Assembly (NCBI RefSeq): GCF_018494055.1
Contig: NZ_JABBFQ010000005.1
Location: 62,001 to 126,000 of the forward strand
Origin: Rosenbergiella epipactidis
GTDB lineage: Bacteria > Pseudomonadota > Gammaproteobacteria > Enterobacterales > Enterobacteriaceae
DNA: 64,000 nucleotides
Direction of reading: 5' to 3'
Shown here one piece after another: positions 53,619 through 63,607 of the stretch. The notes under the pieces are model-generated. The model searched no databases. It was not told the DNA's origin and saw only the letters and a program-made list of their open reading frames with translations. A program made the position numbers and the translations under genes. Each line of letters opens with the position of its first letter. Within the stretch, counting starts at the first letter, position 1.

Positions 53619-55556
53619 ATGCAACAGGCTACGTTTCGTTACGACATAAACGGCTTACGGGCTTATGCCTTATTATTGGTCGTATTTTATCATTTTAATC
53701 TGCCGCTTTTTCATGCTGGATTTATCGGTGTCGATATCTTCTTCGTTATTTCCGGTTATTTTATGACGAAGATCATTTTTGATAATTCTCGTAGTAATAA
53801 ATTTAATATTAAGGACTTTTTTTACGCCAGATTTATTAGGATCGTCCCGCCGTTATTATTCGTTACCCTCATATTCTATTGTGTAAGTTTTTTTATTCTG
53901 AACCCAGGCGATTTTCAGTACTATTGTAAGTACATTATTAAGTCTCTTACTTACACCTCGAATATCTCCTTACTCAAAGAGGCCGACGACTATTTCGCGG
54001 CTAACAGTGCAAGGAATTTACTGCTGCACACATGGTCCTTGTCGGTAGAGTGGCAATTCTATCTGCTTTACCCTTTTCTGTTTATTTTACTGAATAAAGC
54101 GATTAAGCGGCCTAAAGGGTTGATCATTACCCTCAGCCTTTTACTACTTTCTTCATTACTCTTTTCGGTTTATCAATCGACGCTTAATCGCGCCTATGAC
54201 TTCTATATGCTGACGACGCGTGCATGGGAAATGCTGGCAGGAGGGCTGGTCTATCTCTTTGAATGCAGCAGAACGACGCAACAAAACCGCCCTGCTATTC
54301 TTTGTAAGTTAGTAGGGATAGGCCTTCTTGTCGTCTCATTAATCATCATTAATGAAAAAGATCCGTGGCCGGGTTATTTAGCTAGCCTTGCGGTGATCGG
54401 TTCGTCGCTGATCATTTTTTCACCGAATAATAGGTTACGGTTTTTTAATAATCGGCTGATTTATACCCTTGGATTAGCCTCTTATTCGATTTATTTATGG
54501 CACTGGCCGATTCATTTTTTTGCTAATTACTACTTACCCCACCCCTCTACGCTTACCAATATTTTATTTGTAGCCTTATCGATCCTCATTGGCTATGGAA
54601 GTTATCGATTTATTGAAAGCAAGGGGATTGCTTGGGCGAAAAGTAAAGGCCAATTATTCTCCTTTTCTTTTTTCTTATGCATAGCATTGATTTTTATCGG
54701 TCTCGCAGACCAGACCCGCAAGCATTCTGGATTCCCTTGGCGAGGGGGTGAAAGTTATCTTTCAGTCGTTAATAAAATCAAAATGCCTAGCCCGGAAAAT
54801 GGCTGGTGCTTTTACTCTATCGCCACGGATCATCAACTCTCTGTTGGCCTACCTGGCGTCCAATGTCAGATTGGTGACACCACTCATCCACAGGTTAAAG
54901 CGTTACTCTTTGGCGACTCTTATGCCGGACAGTACATTCCCTTTTGGCATAAGGTGGGAGAAAAGAATGCAATGCAGATCCAGGCAGTCACCACCAATTG
55001 GTGTAATCCCTCTACCGGTAAAGATTTCCTTGGGCCTCGTACTTCACCCGCCTATCAGCAATGTCTGTTTAATCGCCACTATGTTCTCGACCATATTAGC
55101 GATTATAACGTCATTATATTAGCCGGATCTTGGACCAAGGCTTTCGCGAATCCCCATGCCGTTGAAGGCCTGCATGAATTAATCAGTAGAATTCAGCAAC
55201 AGAATATTCCGCTGATTATTATGGAAGAGCCTTACCAATTTGCAGAAAATATCGGGAATCGTTATAAGCAGCAGTTATGGCGACATCACTATTTCGATAT
55301 TCGGCCTTACACCTCTGTGAAAATCGATAACAAGATTAAAGCCACCAGCCAACAGCTCGACCAGTTGAGCGCTAATTCCGTACAGACGCTACACCTGCGC
55401 CGCAGTGATCTCTTCTCACCGACGCATTATGCCGTCGATGATATTCCTTATTCATTGGATGGAGGGCATATCAGTGTGCTGGGCTCGTTAGCCGCTGAGC
55501 GCTATTTTATCGCACAAGGTGGCAATGAGAAGCTTCGCCATTTCCTCAAGCAATAA
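53619..55556 (+). CDS. OafA-like membrane O-acyltransferase with periplasmic SGNH domain
   Basis: Protein of 645 aa. Residues 1-350 form an acyltransferase-3 domain with about ten helices: FRYDINGLRAYALLLVVFYHF (catalytic His25), GVDIFFVISGYFMT, RFIRIVPPLL, TWSLSVEWQFYLLYP and SYSIYLWHWP. The C-terminal domain has the SGNH motif LLFGDSYAGQ (Ser nucleophile) and a late DGGHIS with the histidine. Such proteins acetylate O-antigen, capsule or peptidoglycan-linked sugars. It is divergent from the hexapeptide transferase gene and terminated by a strong hairpin. Confidence 0.88.
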   Translation: MQQATFRYDINGLRAYALLLVVFYHFNLPLFHAGFIGVDIFFVISGYFMTKIIFDNSRSNKFNIKDFFYARFIRIVPPLLFVTLIFYCVSFFILNPGDFQYYCKYIIKSLTYTSNISLLKEADDYFAANSARNLLLHTWSLSVEWQFYLLYPFLFILLNKAIKRPKGLIITLSLLLLSSLLFSVYQSTLNRAYDFYMLTTRAWEMLAGGLVYLFECSRTTQQNRPAILCKLVGIGLLVVSLIIINEKDPWPGYLASLAVIGSSLIIFSPNNRLRFFNNRLIYTLGLASYSIYLWHWPIHFFANYYLPHPSTLTNILFVALSILIGYGSYRFIESKGIAWAKSKGQLFSFSFFLCIALIFIGLADQTRKHSGFPWRGGESYLSVVNKIKMPSPENGWCFYSIATDHQLSVGLPGVQCQIGDTTHPQVKALLFGDSYAGQYIPFWHKVGEKNAMQIQAVTTNWCNPSTGKDFLGPRTSPAYQQCLFNRHYVLDHISDYNVIILAGSWTKAFANPHAVEGLHELISRIQQQNIPLIIMEEPYQFAENIGNRYKQQLWRHHYFDIRPYTSVKIDNKIKATSQQLDQLSANSVQTLHLRRSDLFSPTHYAVDDIPYSLDGGHISVLGSLAAERYFIAQGGNEKLRHFLKQ

Positions 55557-55561
55557 GCTCG

Positions 55562-55589
55562 TTCATCCCCCAGTACACTGGGGGATGAA
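55562..55589. terminator. Bidirectional terminator between the acyltransferase and aldehyde dehydrogenase genes
   Basis: TTCATCCCCCAGT (55562-55574) and ACTGGGGGATGAA (55577-55589) form a 13-bp perfect stem between two convergent stop codons. Confidence 0.85.
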
Positions 55590-55596
55590 TAATTAT

Positions 55597-56922
<1,326 letters not shown>

Positions 56923-56941
56923 TCAATAGAAGGTATTGCCT

Positions 56942-58297
56942 TTACTTAGGGTTATCTTGTGCATCGTGATGGCTTTCAATTTGAAACGTCCACTGCTTGC
57001 CATAGGGTTGTGCCTGCATAATGCTCCAGCCTGCGGTATTGCCCGCACCGGCATTGCCGCCATCACGAATAATTTTTTCGATATCCTGTGCCGTAAACGT
57101 GGTTGAACTATGGTTCCCCCAAGCACCGCGTAAATAGTTGATCAGATCAGCCGTCTGTTGTGCACTCAGTCGATCGGCATAGCCTGGCATGCTGACGGTA
57201 GACGGTGCCCAGTTGCCGGCGGGGAGCGTCGCCCCCTCACGGATGATTTTGACCAACGAATCCGGTAGCGGCCCGGTAACGATGGCGTTATCGCGTAGCT
57301 GCGGGAACATCCGTGCGATCCCTTCTCCTTGTCGGCCATGACATAGTGCGCAGTTATCGTCGTAGAGAGCCTCTCCCGCTGGGTGGGAGGACGGCGGCGT
57401 TTGCGCGACCCTATCTTCAGGTTGACGGGCTGGGAGGGTCTTCAGGTATTTCGCGATCGCCTGTAAGTCGGCGTCAGTCAGGTATTGGGTACTCCAACTA
57501 ATCACGTCTGTCATCGGTCCAAAAGAGGCGGTCCGATCTGTCCGGCCGGTTTTTAAATACGCCACGAGCTCGTCCTCTGACCAATTTCCAAGGCCGTTAT
57601 AGCGATCCGCGCCAAGATTGGGCACCGACCAGCCATCAATCACTGTGCCGCCTGCTAACCAGTGCTCACCTTGCTGTTCATCTAAGGCTTTTTCTTGCAT
57701 CGCCATTCCACGGGGGGTGTGGCAAGAGCCGCAGTGTCCCAAGCCTTGCACTAAGTAGCTGCCTCGCGCCACTTGAGGATCAGAGTAAGCCTGAGCGTTA
57801 AAGGGCTTGGCCTCCGGTGCGAAAAGTCCACGCCAGATCCGTAATGGCCAACGCATCGACAACGGCCAAGGGATCTCGGTCTCTTTATTGACGGTGGGGT
57901 CGGCCTTTATGCCCTGCATAAAGTAGGCATACAATGCATTGACATCGTCATCGCTAAGACGCGAATAACTGGGGTAAGGCATAGCAGGATAGAGTGTTCG
58001 ACCATCTTTACGAATCCCCTGACGCAACGCATTCGCGAACTCTTCGAGGCTATAGCCACCAATCCCTTGTGCGGGATCCGGCGTAATATTCGTCGAGTAA
58101 ATGACCCCGATTGGCGATTTAATTGCCAAACCGCCGGTGAAAGGTTTCCCCCCCACCGCGGTATGACAGGCCACGCAGTCCCCCGCTCGGGCCAAATATT
58201 CGCCCTGCTTAATTAAACGTGGGTCACTCTGCGCCCCGTAGCTCGCCACACTCGATACCCATAATGCTAACCCGCAGAGAAATGAAATATTTTTCAT
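56942..58297 (-). CDS. Triheme cytochrome c subunit of membrane alcohol dehydrogenase (AdhB-like)
   Basis: Exported protein of 451 aa with a signal peptide of about 22 residues. Three c-type heme motifs are CVACH (41-45), CGSCH (189-193) and CALCH (316-320), each with distant Met ligands, as in the gluconate or alcohol dehydrogenase cytochrome subunit. It takes electrons from the quinoprotein and passes them to ubiquinone. It begins two bases after the alcohol dehydrogenase gene stop, so the two form one enzyme. Heme attachment needs the Ccm system elsewhere. Confidence 0.9.
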   Translation of the reverse strand: MKNISFLCGLALWVSSVASYGAQSDPRLIKQGEYLARAGDCVACHTAVGGKPFTGGLAIKSPIGVIYSTNITPDPAQGIGGYSLEEFANALRQGIRKDGRTLYPAMPYPSYSRLSDDDVNALYAYFMQGIKADPTVNKETEIPWPLSMRWPLRIWRGLFAPEAKPFNAQAYSDPQVARGSYLVQGLGHCGSCHTPRGMAMQEKALDEQQGEHWLAGGTVIDGWSVPNLGADRYNGLGNWSEDELVAYLKTGRTDRTASFGPMTDVISWSTQYLTDADLQAIAKYLKTLPARQPEDRVAQTPPSSHPAGEALYDDNCALCHGRQGEGIARMFPQLRDNAIVTGPLPDSLVKIIREGATLPAGNWAPSTVSMPGYADRLSAQQTADLINYLRGAWGNHSSTTFTAQDIEKIIRDGGNAGAGNTAGWSIMQAQPYGKQWTFQIESHHDAQDNPK

Positions 58298-58299
58298 GG

Positions 58300-60498
58300 C
58301 TATTTCTCCGGCATAAAGTTAGGGCCGATGATGACCTGCCCAGGGACCTGCTGCGGATTTTTTCGTGCATCGACTTCTCTTTGGTAAGTAGCGTTCGCAC
58401 GCTGGATCAGAAATTGACGAATCGACTCAATTTGCGCCGCAGACATATTTTTCTTAAAACCCACCATACCGTAAGCGGTCAAGGCCCCGTCACCGACAAC
58501 GCGATAGAAGGCATCGGTATCTCGAATTGCACCAGACCAACGTAGATCCGGTAATACGCCGCCCGATTCGCCGTTATCGCCATGACAGGCGGCACAATAG
58601 TCCATGTAGTGGCCATAGCCATTTTTCGCCTGCTCAGGGTCAAATTTTTCCGGTGGCTTGACCGGTAGAAATCCCTTAGTGTTGACCGGTGGTAGGGTTT
58701 TATCCCCATCTAAGGAGAAGACGACAATACGCGACTTATTAACGGTCCAGCCTCCGGTTCTTGCCACACCCCCCATCAGCAGAGGATAAATCCCGCCCCA
58801 GCCCACTTCGACCACAACATATTGCTTACCTGCCACGGAATAGGTAATCGGTGCAGCCATCACTGCGCTTTGTAAAGAGGTTTGCCAAAGTTGTTGGCCG
58901 GTCGTCGCATCGTAAGCATTAAAAAGACCATTAGTCAGGCCTTGGAAAACTAAATTACCGGCAGTAGCCAGTACTCCACCATTCCAAGGACCTTGATGAT
59001 TTACCGTAAAAGCGGGGGCCTGCTTAACCGGGTCCCATGCAATCAGCCATCCTTTCAGTAACGAACCAAACTGAGTCTTCACTTTAGCGTCATCAGGGGC
59101 ACCGATTTTCGACATATCCAGACCGAGGTTTAGACCTTGCGGTTTAAGCTTCGCATCTTGGCTCGGTACATAATTAAAGGGGATCTGTTGGGCTGGAAGG
59201 TAGACATACCCGGTTTTTGGGCTATACGCCATGGGCTGCCAGTTATGTCCGCCTAAATCGCCTGGCAAACTAAACCAAGGTTTTCCGGTGACTGAGTAAA
59301 GGGCATCGGGAACAGTGTTTGGTCGACCGGTTTTCGGATCGACGCCCTTCGCCCAATTGACCTCAACGTAATTTTTCGCCGAGAGAAATTGTCCGGTTTT
59401 GGCATCGAGAATATAGAAAAATCCATTTTTAGGGGCATGCATAATCACATGACGGGGCTTGCGGTCCACCAGAATATCCGCGGTCATGATCTGCTGTGTC
59501 GAAGTAAAGTCCCATTGGTCCTGCGGGGTTTCTTGGAAATGCCAAACATATTCGCCCGTCTCAGGACGCAGCGCGAGAATGCTGCCGAGGAACAGGTTGT
59601 CACCTTTACCGCCTGAGCGCTGTTGGTAATTCCAAGGTGAACCATTGCCGACACCGATATACACTAAATCAGTGACCGGATCGTAGGTAATGGCATCCCA
59701 GACCGTTCCGCCACCGCCGGATTTAACCCAGTTTCCCGGTCCCCAGGTTTTGTAAGCTAATTCAGCGAGGGGTTTATCAGAAATAGCATGATCAGGCTTA
59801 TTATCAGGGGCGGGCACCGTGAAGAAGCGCCATTTTAATTTCCCCGTTTCTGCATCGAATCCAGAGACAAAGCCACGCCCCCCAAATTCAGCGCCTGCAT
59901 TGCCAATAATCACCACGCCTTTTGCCACACGCGGCGCACCGTCAACAATATAGCTACGCACCTCCCCTAACTGTGCATCGTGGGGAATGGTGTCGGTTTC
60001 CCAGACAGGCTTACCGGTTTTCGCATCCAGCGCCACTAAACGTCCATCGAAGGTGCCGAGAATAATCTTCCCGTTCCAGTAAGCCGCTCCACGGTTGACC
60101 GTGTCGCAGCAACCTTTTACCGCAGTATTCCCCGGCACTTTGGGATCGTACTGCCAAAGTAGTTGTCCCGTATCCGCCTTATAAGCACGGACTTTACTCC
60201 AGTTAGTCGTCGCGTACAGCACCCCTCCAACGACTAAAGGCGTCCCTTCTTGACCACGGTTGGTATCAAAATCTTGGTACCATGCGATCTGTAACTGCTT
60301 AACGTTTTTATCGTTAATTTGCGATAACGGTGAATAACGTTGCTCAGAGTAAGTTCTTCCATAAGTGAGCCAGTCCTGTGGCGTTTTATCTGCATTGATA
60401 ATCGCCGCTCCCGTATCTTGTGCATAACCCTGATGAGTCATGCTGGAGAGTAACGAGAACAGGATAGCTCCAAGGCTAAATTTATAATTATTTTTCAT
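58300..60498 (-). CDS. PQQ-dependent quinohemoprotein alcohol dehydrogenase (AdhA-like)
   Basis: Periplasmic enzyme of 732 aa with a signal peptide of about 26 residues. It has an eight-bladed PQQ domain (QDWLTYGRTYSEQRYSPLSQIN; the adjacent Cys130-Cys131 pair in KGCCDTVNRG; WDFTSTQQIM; GHNWQPMAYSPKTG). The C-terminal cytochrome domain has CAACH near residue 640. This is the type II/III quinohemoprotein ADH architecture of acetic acid bacteria and pseudomonads. It oxidises alcohols in the periplasm; the substrate is unknown. No pqq synthesis genes are in the window. Confidence 0.9.
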   Translation of the reverse strand: MKNNYKFSLGAILFSLLSSMTHQGYAQDTGAAIINADKTPQDWLTYGRTYSEQRYSPLSQINDKNVKQLQIAWYQDFDTNRGQEGTPLVVGGVLYATTNWSKVRAYKADTGQLLWQYDPKVPGNTAVKGCCDTVNRGAAYWNGKIILGTFDGRLVALDAKTGKPVWETDTIPHDAQLGEVRSYIVDGAPRVAKGVVIIGNAGAEFGGRGFVSGFDAETGKLKWRFFTVPAPDNKPDHAISDKPLAELAYKTWGPGNWVKSGGGGTVWDAITYDPVTDLVYIGVGNGSPWNYQQRSGGKGDNLFLGSILALRPETGEYVWHFQETPQDQWDFTSTQQIMTADILVDRKPRHVIMHAPKNGFFYILDAKTGQFLSAKNYVEVNWAKGVDPKTGRPNTVPDALYSVTGKPWFSLPGDLGGHNWQPMAYSPKTGYVYLPAQQIPFNYVPSQDAKLKPQGLNLGLDMSKIGAPDDAKVKTQFGSLLKGWLIAWDPVKQAPAFTVNHQGPWNGGVLATAGNLVFQGLTNGLFNAYDATTGQQLWQTSLQSAVMAAPITYSVAGKQYVVVEVGWGGIYPLLMGGVARTGGWTVNKSRIVVFSLDGDKTLPPVNTKGFLPVKPPEKFDPEQAKNGYGHYMDYCAACHGDNGESGGVLPDLRWSGAIRDTDAFYRVVGDGALTAYGMVGFKKNMSAAQIESIRQFLIQRANATYQREVDARKNPQQVPGQVIIGPNFMPEK

Positions 60499-60524
60499 TA
60501 GGCATTGCTCCAGTATCACGTCCT

Positions 60525-61400
60525 TTAAAACATCTGCATCAAACGGAGTTTGATCACGCTTTCCGACTTAAATCCGTTTTCAATACTCGCGTCGCGTCCC
60601 CAAGTCCCGAGCAGTTGAGTATGGGAAGGGAACATATAGGCCGCACCAAAGGTGTATTTGTTTTCCGCGGGTTTGCCCTGACTGACACCGTCAACCGAGG
60701 AATTACCGCCCCACTCTTTGGTGTATGAGGTACGCAGGTCGAGGGCGGGGGTGATCAAGTAACGTAAGTGCACCTGCCCTTGGTACAAGGTATTTTGTGA
60801 GAGTCGGCTCGACTGCACACCATAGTCGTTGTTATCACCGAATTTGGTCGCATCTAGCCCTATATCGAGGAGCAGCTTATCGTAGACGGGGGTACTGAAC
60901 GCCGCTTGTAACGCGTACTTCCAGCGATTTTCCCCCATATTCAGGCTCCCTTCATGGCGATAACGGCCTGTCGGCGCATAGAGGAAAGGCGTAACCCCAA
61001 AATAGGTTTGCGTCGCAGGGTCGTTATAGAGCCAAACCGTAGAAGCCAGAATTAAATCCCCTACCCCTTGAGTGCTCCCCATATCATTCCCGCCTAGCCG
61101 TCCCTTTACATGACCGAAAGGAAGCAAAAATTGCGGATCGACGGTGAATCCCCCTATCGTGGTGAAGTGGATTACACGCAATACTGAAACATCTTGATTT
61201 AATTTTGTGTCATGTTTCGTTGAGTGGCCTTGTGAGATATAATTCCCACTGTGGGAGTGGGTGTAGTAAAGCAGCCCAAGATTGGTACCTGCCGGCATTG
61301 CCGTATAATCACCGGCATCGAAATCGATCGCTAAGGCCGTATTACCCCCCCACCACAGGAGGGAAATCATCATTAATTTCTTATAGTTATACTTTATCAT
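60525..61400 (-). CDS. Outer-membrane MetA-pathway (phenol degradation) family protein
   Basis: Exported beta-barrel-like protein of 291 aa. The signal peptide is about 24 residues (ending TALA), then FDAGDYTAMPAGTNLGLLYYTHS, the characteristic start of the Phenol_MetA_deg family. LRVIHFTTIGGFTVDPQFLLPFG and GVGDLILASTVWLYNDP are further family segments. It ends with aromatic MF, typical of outer-membrane proteins. It lies 26 bases before the alcohol dehydrogenase gene, and probably helps hydrophobic or aromatic substrates cross the outer membrane. The ATG at 61400 has GGTGAG upstream. Confidence 0.82.
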   Translation of the reverse strand: MIKYNYKKLMMISLLWWGGNTALAIDFDAGDYTAMPAGTNLGLLYYTHSHSGNYISQGHSTKHDTKLNQDVSVLRVIHFTTIGGFTVDPQFLLPFGHVKGRLGGNDMGSTQGVGDLILASTVWLYNDPATQTYFGVTPFLYAPTGRYRHEGSLNMGENRWKYALQAAFSTPVYDKLLLDIGLDATKFGDNNDYGVQSSRLSQNTLYQGQVHLRYLITPALDLRTSYTKEWGGNSSVDGVSQGKPAENKYTFGAAYMFPSHTQLLGTWGRDASIENGFKSESVIKLRLMQMF

Positions 61401-61953
61401 TTGCTCACCCTATCTCGAGAACTTCCTCATCCGTAAGCTGATGATGACTAAAGAGAGTCCATTAAAAGAGTTCTCAACATCACTCACTCAAGAAAGTTAC
61501 CCAATGATGATACGTATTGCCCCACCCAACTGATAAGGTAGATATGACAACACAACCGATACATATTTCTAACAAATAGATATAAATCAGAATCATTTGA
61601 TTAGTATTTTTAGTCTGTTTTACACATTAAAAAAATTTAATAAACAGAGGCGCGTCACAATGCTGAGTGACGAGCGTAAAAAAAGCGGAGTAAAAACGAA
61701 CAGAGTGAAGGCGGTAGACAATGCAGACGGAAACGGCTGCGCGGAAAATGTAAAATCAGCCGTTGCATTATTGAGGGGAGAAAAAGAGGTAATTGAACAC
61801 TAAGTCATGGCAAAAATAGTGATTACCATGCAGTGGATGGATGCGTTGATAAGGAACGGTAGAGTGGCGATTAACCGGTTTTCTTCAGTATTAACCGGTA
61901 ATAATCAATGTACACTTAATTTACGCCACCCTCCTTGGCCGACAATTATTCTC
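61401..61953. other. Long intergenic region upstream of the alcohol dehydrogenase unit
   Basis: This 553-base gap between divergent units holds the promoter of the - strand alcohol dehydrogenase unit, but no operator or RNA motif was recognised. A doubtful short ORF lies at 61660-61803. The rest (61804-61953) has no feature I can support. Confidence 0.4.
61660..61803 (+). CDS. Doubtful small ORF, 47 codons
   Basis: Starting at the ATG of MLSDERKKS, it encodes a basic, hydrophilic peptide with no recognised family; a reading from 61597 is longer but has no SD. Weak AGAGGCG precedes the ATG at 61660. It may be non-coding. It is listed only so that the region is not left blank. Confidence 0.2.
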   Translation: MLSDERKKSGVKTNRVKAVDNADGNGCAENVKSAVALLRGEKEVIEH

Positions 61954-62454
61954 TTACGCTTCGCTACAACGAAGCTGTAAAAAGGTCAGATCTAGCCAAC
62001 GACCAAACTTTGTGCCTACCTCGCGAAGCGTGCCAACCTCAACGAACCCCAGTTTGCTATGCAAGCTGATCGATGCCGTATTCGTCGACTCGATACCGGC
62101 AACCATAATGTGTTTGCCCTGTTCAACCGCCAAGGGGATCAGAGATTGCATCAAGCTTTTACCGATACCCTTGCCCCGCATGGCCGGATGAACGTAAACC
62201 GAGTGTTCGACCGTATGGCGATAACCGTCCCAAGGTCGCCAATCCCCATAGGTGGCGTAACCCGCGACATTACCTTGCTCATCGATGGCGACTAAGATTG
62301 GAAAACCAGCTTGCTGGCGAGCCTGTAACCACTCTTGGCGATTCGCTCTATCTACCGTGTTATCGTTCCAAATTGCTGTAGTGTTAAGGACTGCATCGTT
62401 GTAGATCTCGGCGATAGTTTCAGCATCGCTAGCAATAGCATGACGGATTAGCAT
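61954..62454 (-). CDS. GNAT N-acetyltransferase (phosphinothricin/MnaT-like)
   Basis: Acetyltransferase of 166 aa. It opens IRHAIASDAETIAEIYNDAV and carries the acetyl-CoA loop VHPAMRGKGIGKSLMQSL, VAGIESTN and SLHSKLGFVEVG, which match the phosphinothricin acetyltransferase/MnaT (YncA) subfamily. These acetylate toxic amino-acid analogues such as methionine sulfone or sulfoximine. The ATG at 62454 has GAGGTG upstream. It is divergent from an XRE-cupin regulator gene, 63 bases apart, which may control it. Confidence 0.85.
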   Translation of the reverse strand: MLIRHAIASDAETIAEIYNDAVLNTTAIWNDNTVDRANRQEWLQARQQAGFPILVAIDEQGNVAGYATYGDWRPWDGYRHTVEHSVYVHPAMRGKGIGKSLMQSLIPLAVEQGKHIMVAGIESTNTASISLHSKLGFVEVGTLREVGTKFGRWLDLTFLQLRCSEA

Positions 62455-62517
62455 AGTGGACACCTCGTTCAATATTCACTAAAGTAGACAAATTAAACAC
62501 TATATTATTTATCCACT

Positions 62518-63096
62518 ATGAAAGATGAAATGTCTAGTAAAGAAGATGAAATTGTTCAGCGTATTGCAGGCAAGGTCAGAGAAGAGAGAGAAAAAAAGCA
62601 TTGGTCGTTAAGTGATCTCGCCGAGCGTTCAGGCGTATCGCGCGCGATGATCCATAAAATCGAACGGGCGGAAAGCAGCCCAACCGCGACTATTTTGGCC
62701 CGTTTATCGGCCGCTTTTGATATGTCGATGTCTCAGTTTCTCGCCGAAACGGATACACGAAGCGGTACGCGAATTAAATTAGCCGAGCAGCCGACGTGGA
62801 CAGATCCTGAAACGGGATACTTACGTCGACAAGTCTCGTCTTGGCAGCTCCCTGTGGATATCGTGAGTATTGAATTACCCGCACAGTGTTCAGTGACGAT
62901 ACCCACGGTATCTTATCCTGCCCGCCGTCAGCTAATTTGGGTGAGTGAAGGAGAGTTAACCTTTACTGAGGGCGAGCGCACGACGGTATTGTCCGTAGGG
63001 GATTGCCTTGAGCTAGGGGAACCGACTGAGTGTACTTTTCACAACGCTACCGAGACCCTCTGTCGCTATACCGTGGTGGTGGTAAAGCCTGCATAA
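62518..63096 (+). CDS. XRE-family regulator with C-terminal cupin domain
   Basis: Transcription factor of 192 aa. The helix-turn-helix is in residues about 15-70 (VREEREKKHWSLSDLAERSGVSRAMIHKIERAESSPTATILARLSAAF). A small cupin barrel follows (RQLIWVSEGELTFTEGERTTVLSVGDCLELGEPTECTFHNAT). The architecture is that of XRE-cupin repressors of polyamine or amino-acid acetyltransferases. It is divergent from a GNAT gene, the usual arrangement for a local regulator. The start could instead be the ATG 12 bases downstream. Confidence 0.85.
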   Translation: MKDEMSSKEDEIVQRIAGKVREEREKKHWSLSDLAERSGVSRAMIHKIERAESSPTATILARLSAAFDMSMSQFLAETDTRSGTRIKLAEQPTWTDPETGYLRRQVSSWQLPVDIVSIELPAQCSVTIPTVSYPARRQLIWVSEGELTFTEGERTTVLSVGDCLELGEPTECTFHNATETLCRYTVVVVKPA

Positions 63097-63246
63097 CCGA
63101 GTCATTGGTAGGTTGAGCAGCCATCGATTTGAAGCCGCCTCACGTCCAAAGGCATTGCTCTATTACGCTGCGCGAATGGTAAAGGCGGTTCGTCATAGCG
63201 CTTCCGCTTGATCGATTTTTTCAGCATCATCGAGGTGGTGTATAGC

Positions 63247-63357
63247 TTAAAGTAAACTTGGCAGGGTAATAGGTTGCTGTTGGGCAAGGAGTTGAAGTAC
63301 TGTTTGGCCAATGATTTCTTCCAGAAATCCATCATGACTCACGACATTAGTATCCAT
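63247..63357 (-). pseudogene. Truncated YmgB/AriR-like small regulator
   Basis: The - strand frame from ATG 63357 has AGGGG upstream and encodes GFLEEIIGQTVLQLLAQQQ (a helix like the connector proteins YmgA/AriR/YcgZ). It ends after 36 codons at a TAA (63249-63247). In the same frame the sequence then continues AIHHLDDAEKIDQAEAL, a stop, and RTAFTIRAA, which looks like the missing C-terminal half. So it appears to be a decayed gene. The family call is tentative. Confidence 0.5.
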
Positions 63358-63579
63358 ATTATAACCCCTAGAATTCTCTACAATTTTATATCAATAACTG
63401 TAGAACAAGCCTTTAATTAACTCTACTCGTGAGAAACTAAATACGTTAAAAAGTATTTCACTTAATAATTAAAGTTAATTTAAAATTCAATTAAAATCTA
63501 TATAAATCAACATCATGGTATATTAAATATAGGTTTAAATTTTAATATTTGCGAAAAAAAATAGATAAAATTAAAATTT

Positions 63580-63600
63580 ACCTCATGAGTTTAATGAGGT
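63580..63600 (+). promoter_or_regulatory. Hairpin covering the ribosome binding site of the MocR-type gene
   Basis: ACCTCAT (63580-63586) pairs perfectly with ATGAGGT (63594-63600). The second arm contains the GAGG Shine-Dalgarno of the gene starting at 63608. The structure could block ribosome entry, or the DNA palindrome could be the regulator's own operator. Confidence 0.5.
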
Positions 63601-63607
63601 TATAGAT

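Noticed and set aside
63102-63335. 77-aa ORF on the - strand
   Set aside because: It is in a different frame from the YmgB/AriR-like sequence, overlaps it, and its composition looks non-coding.
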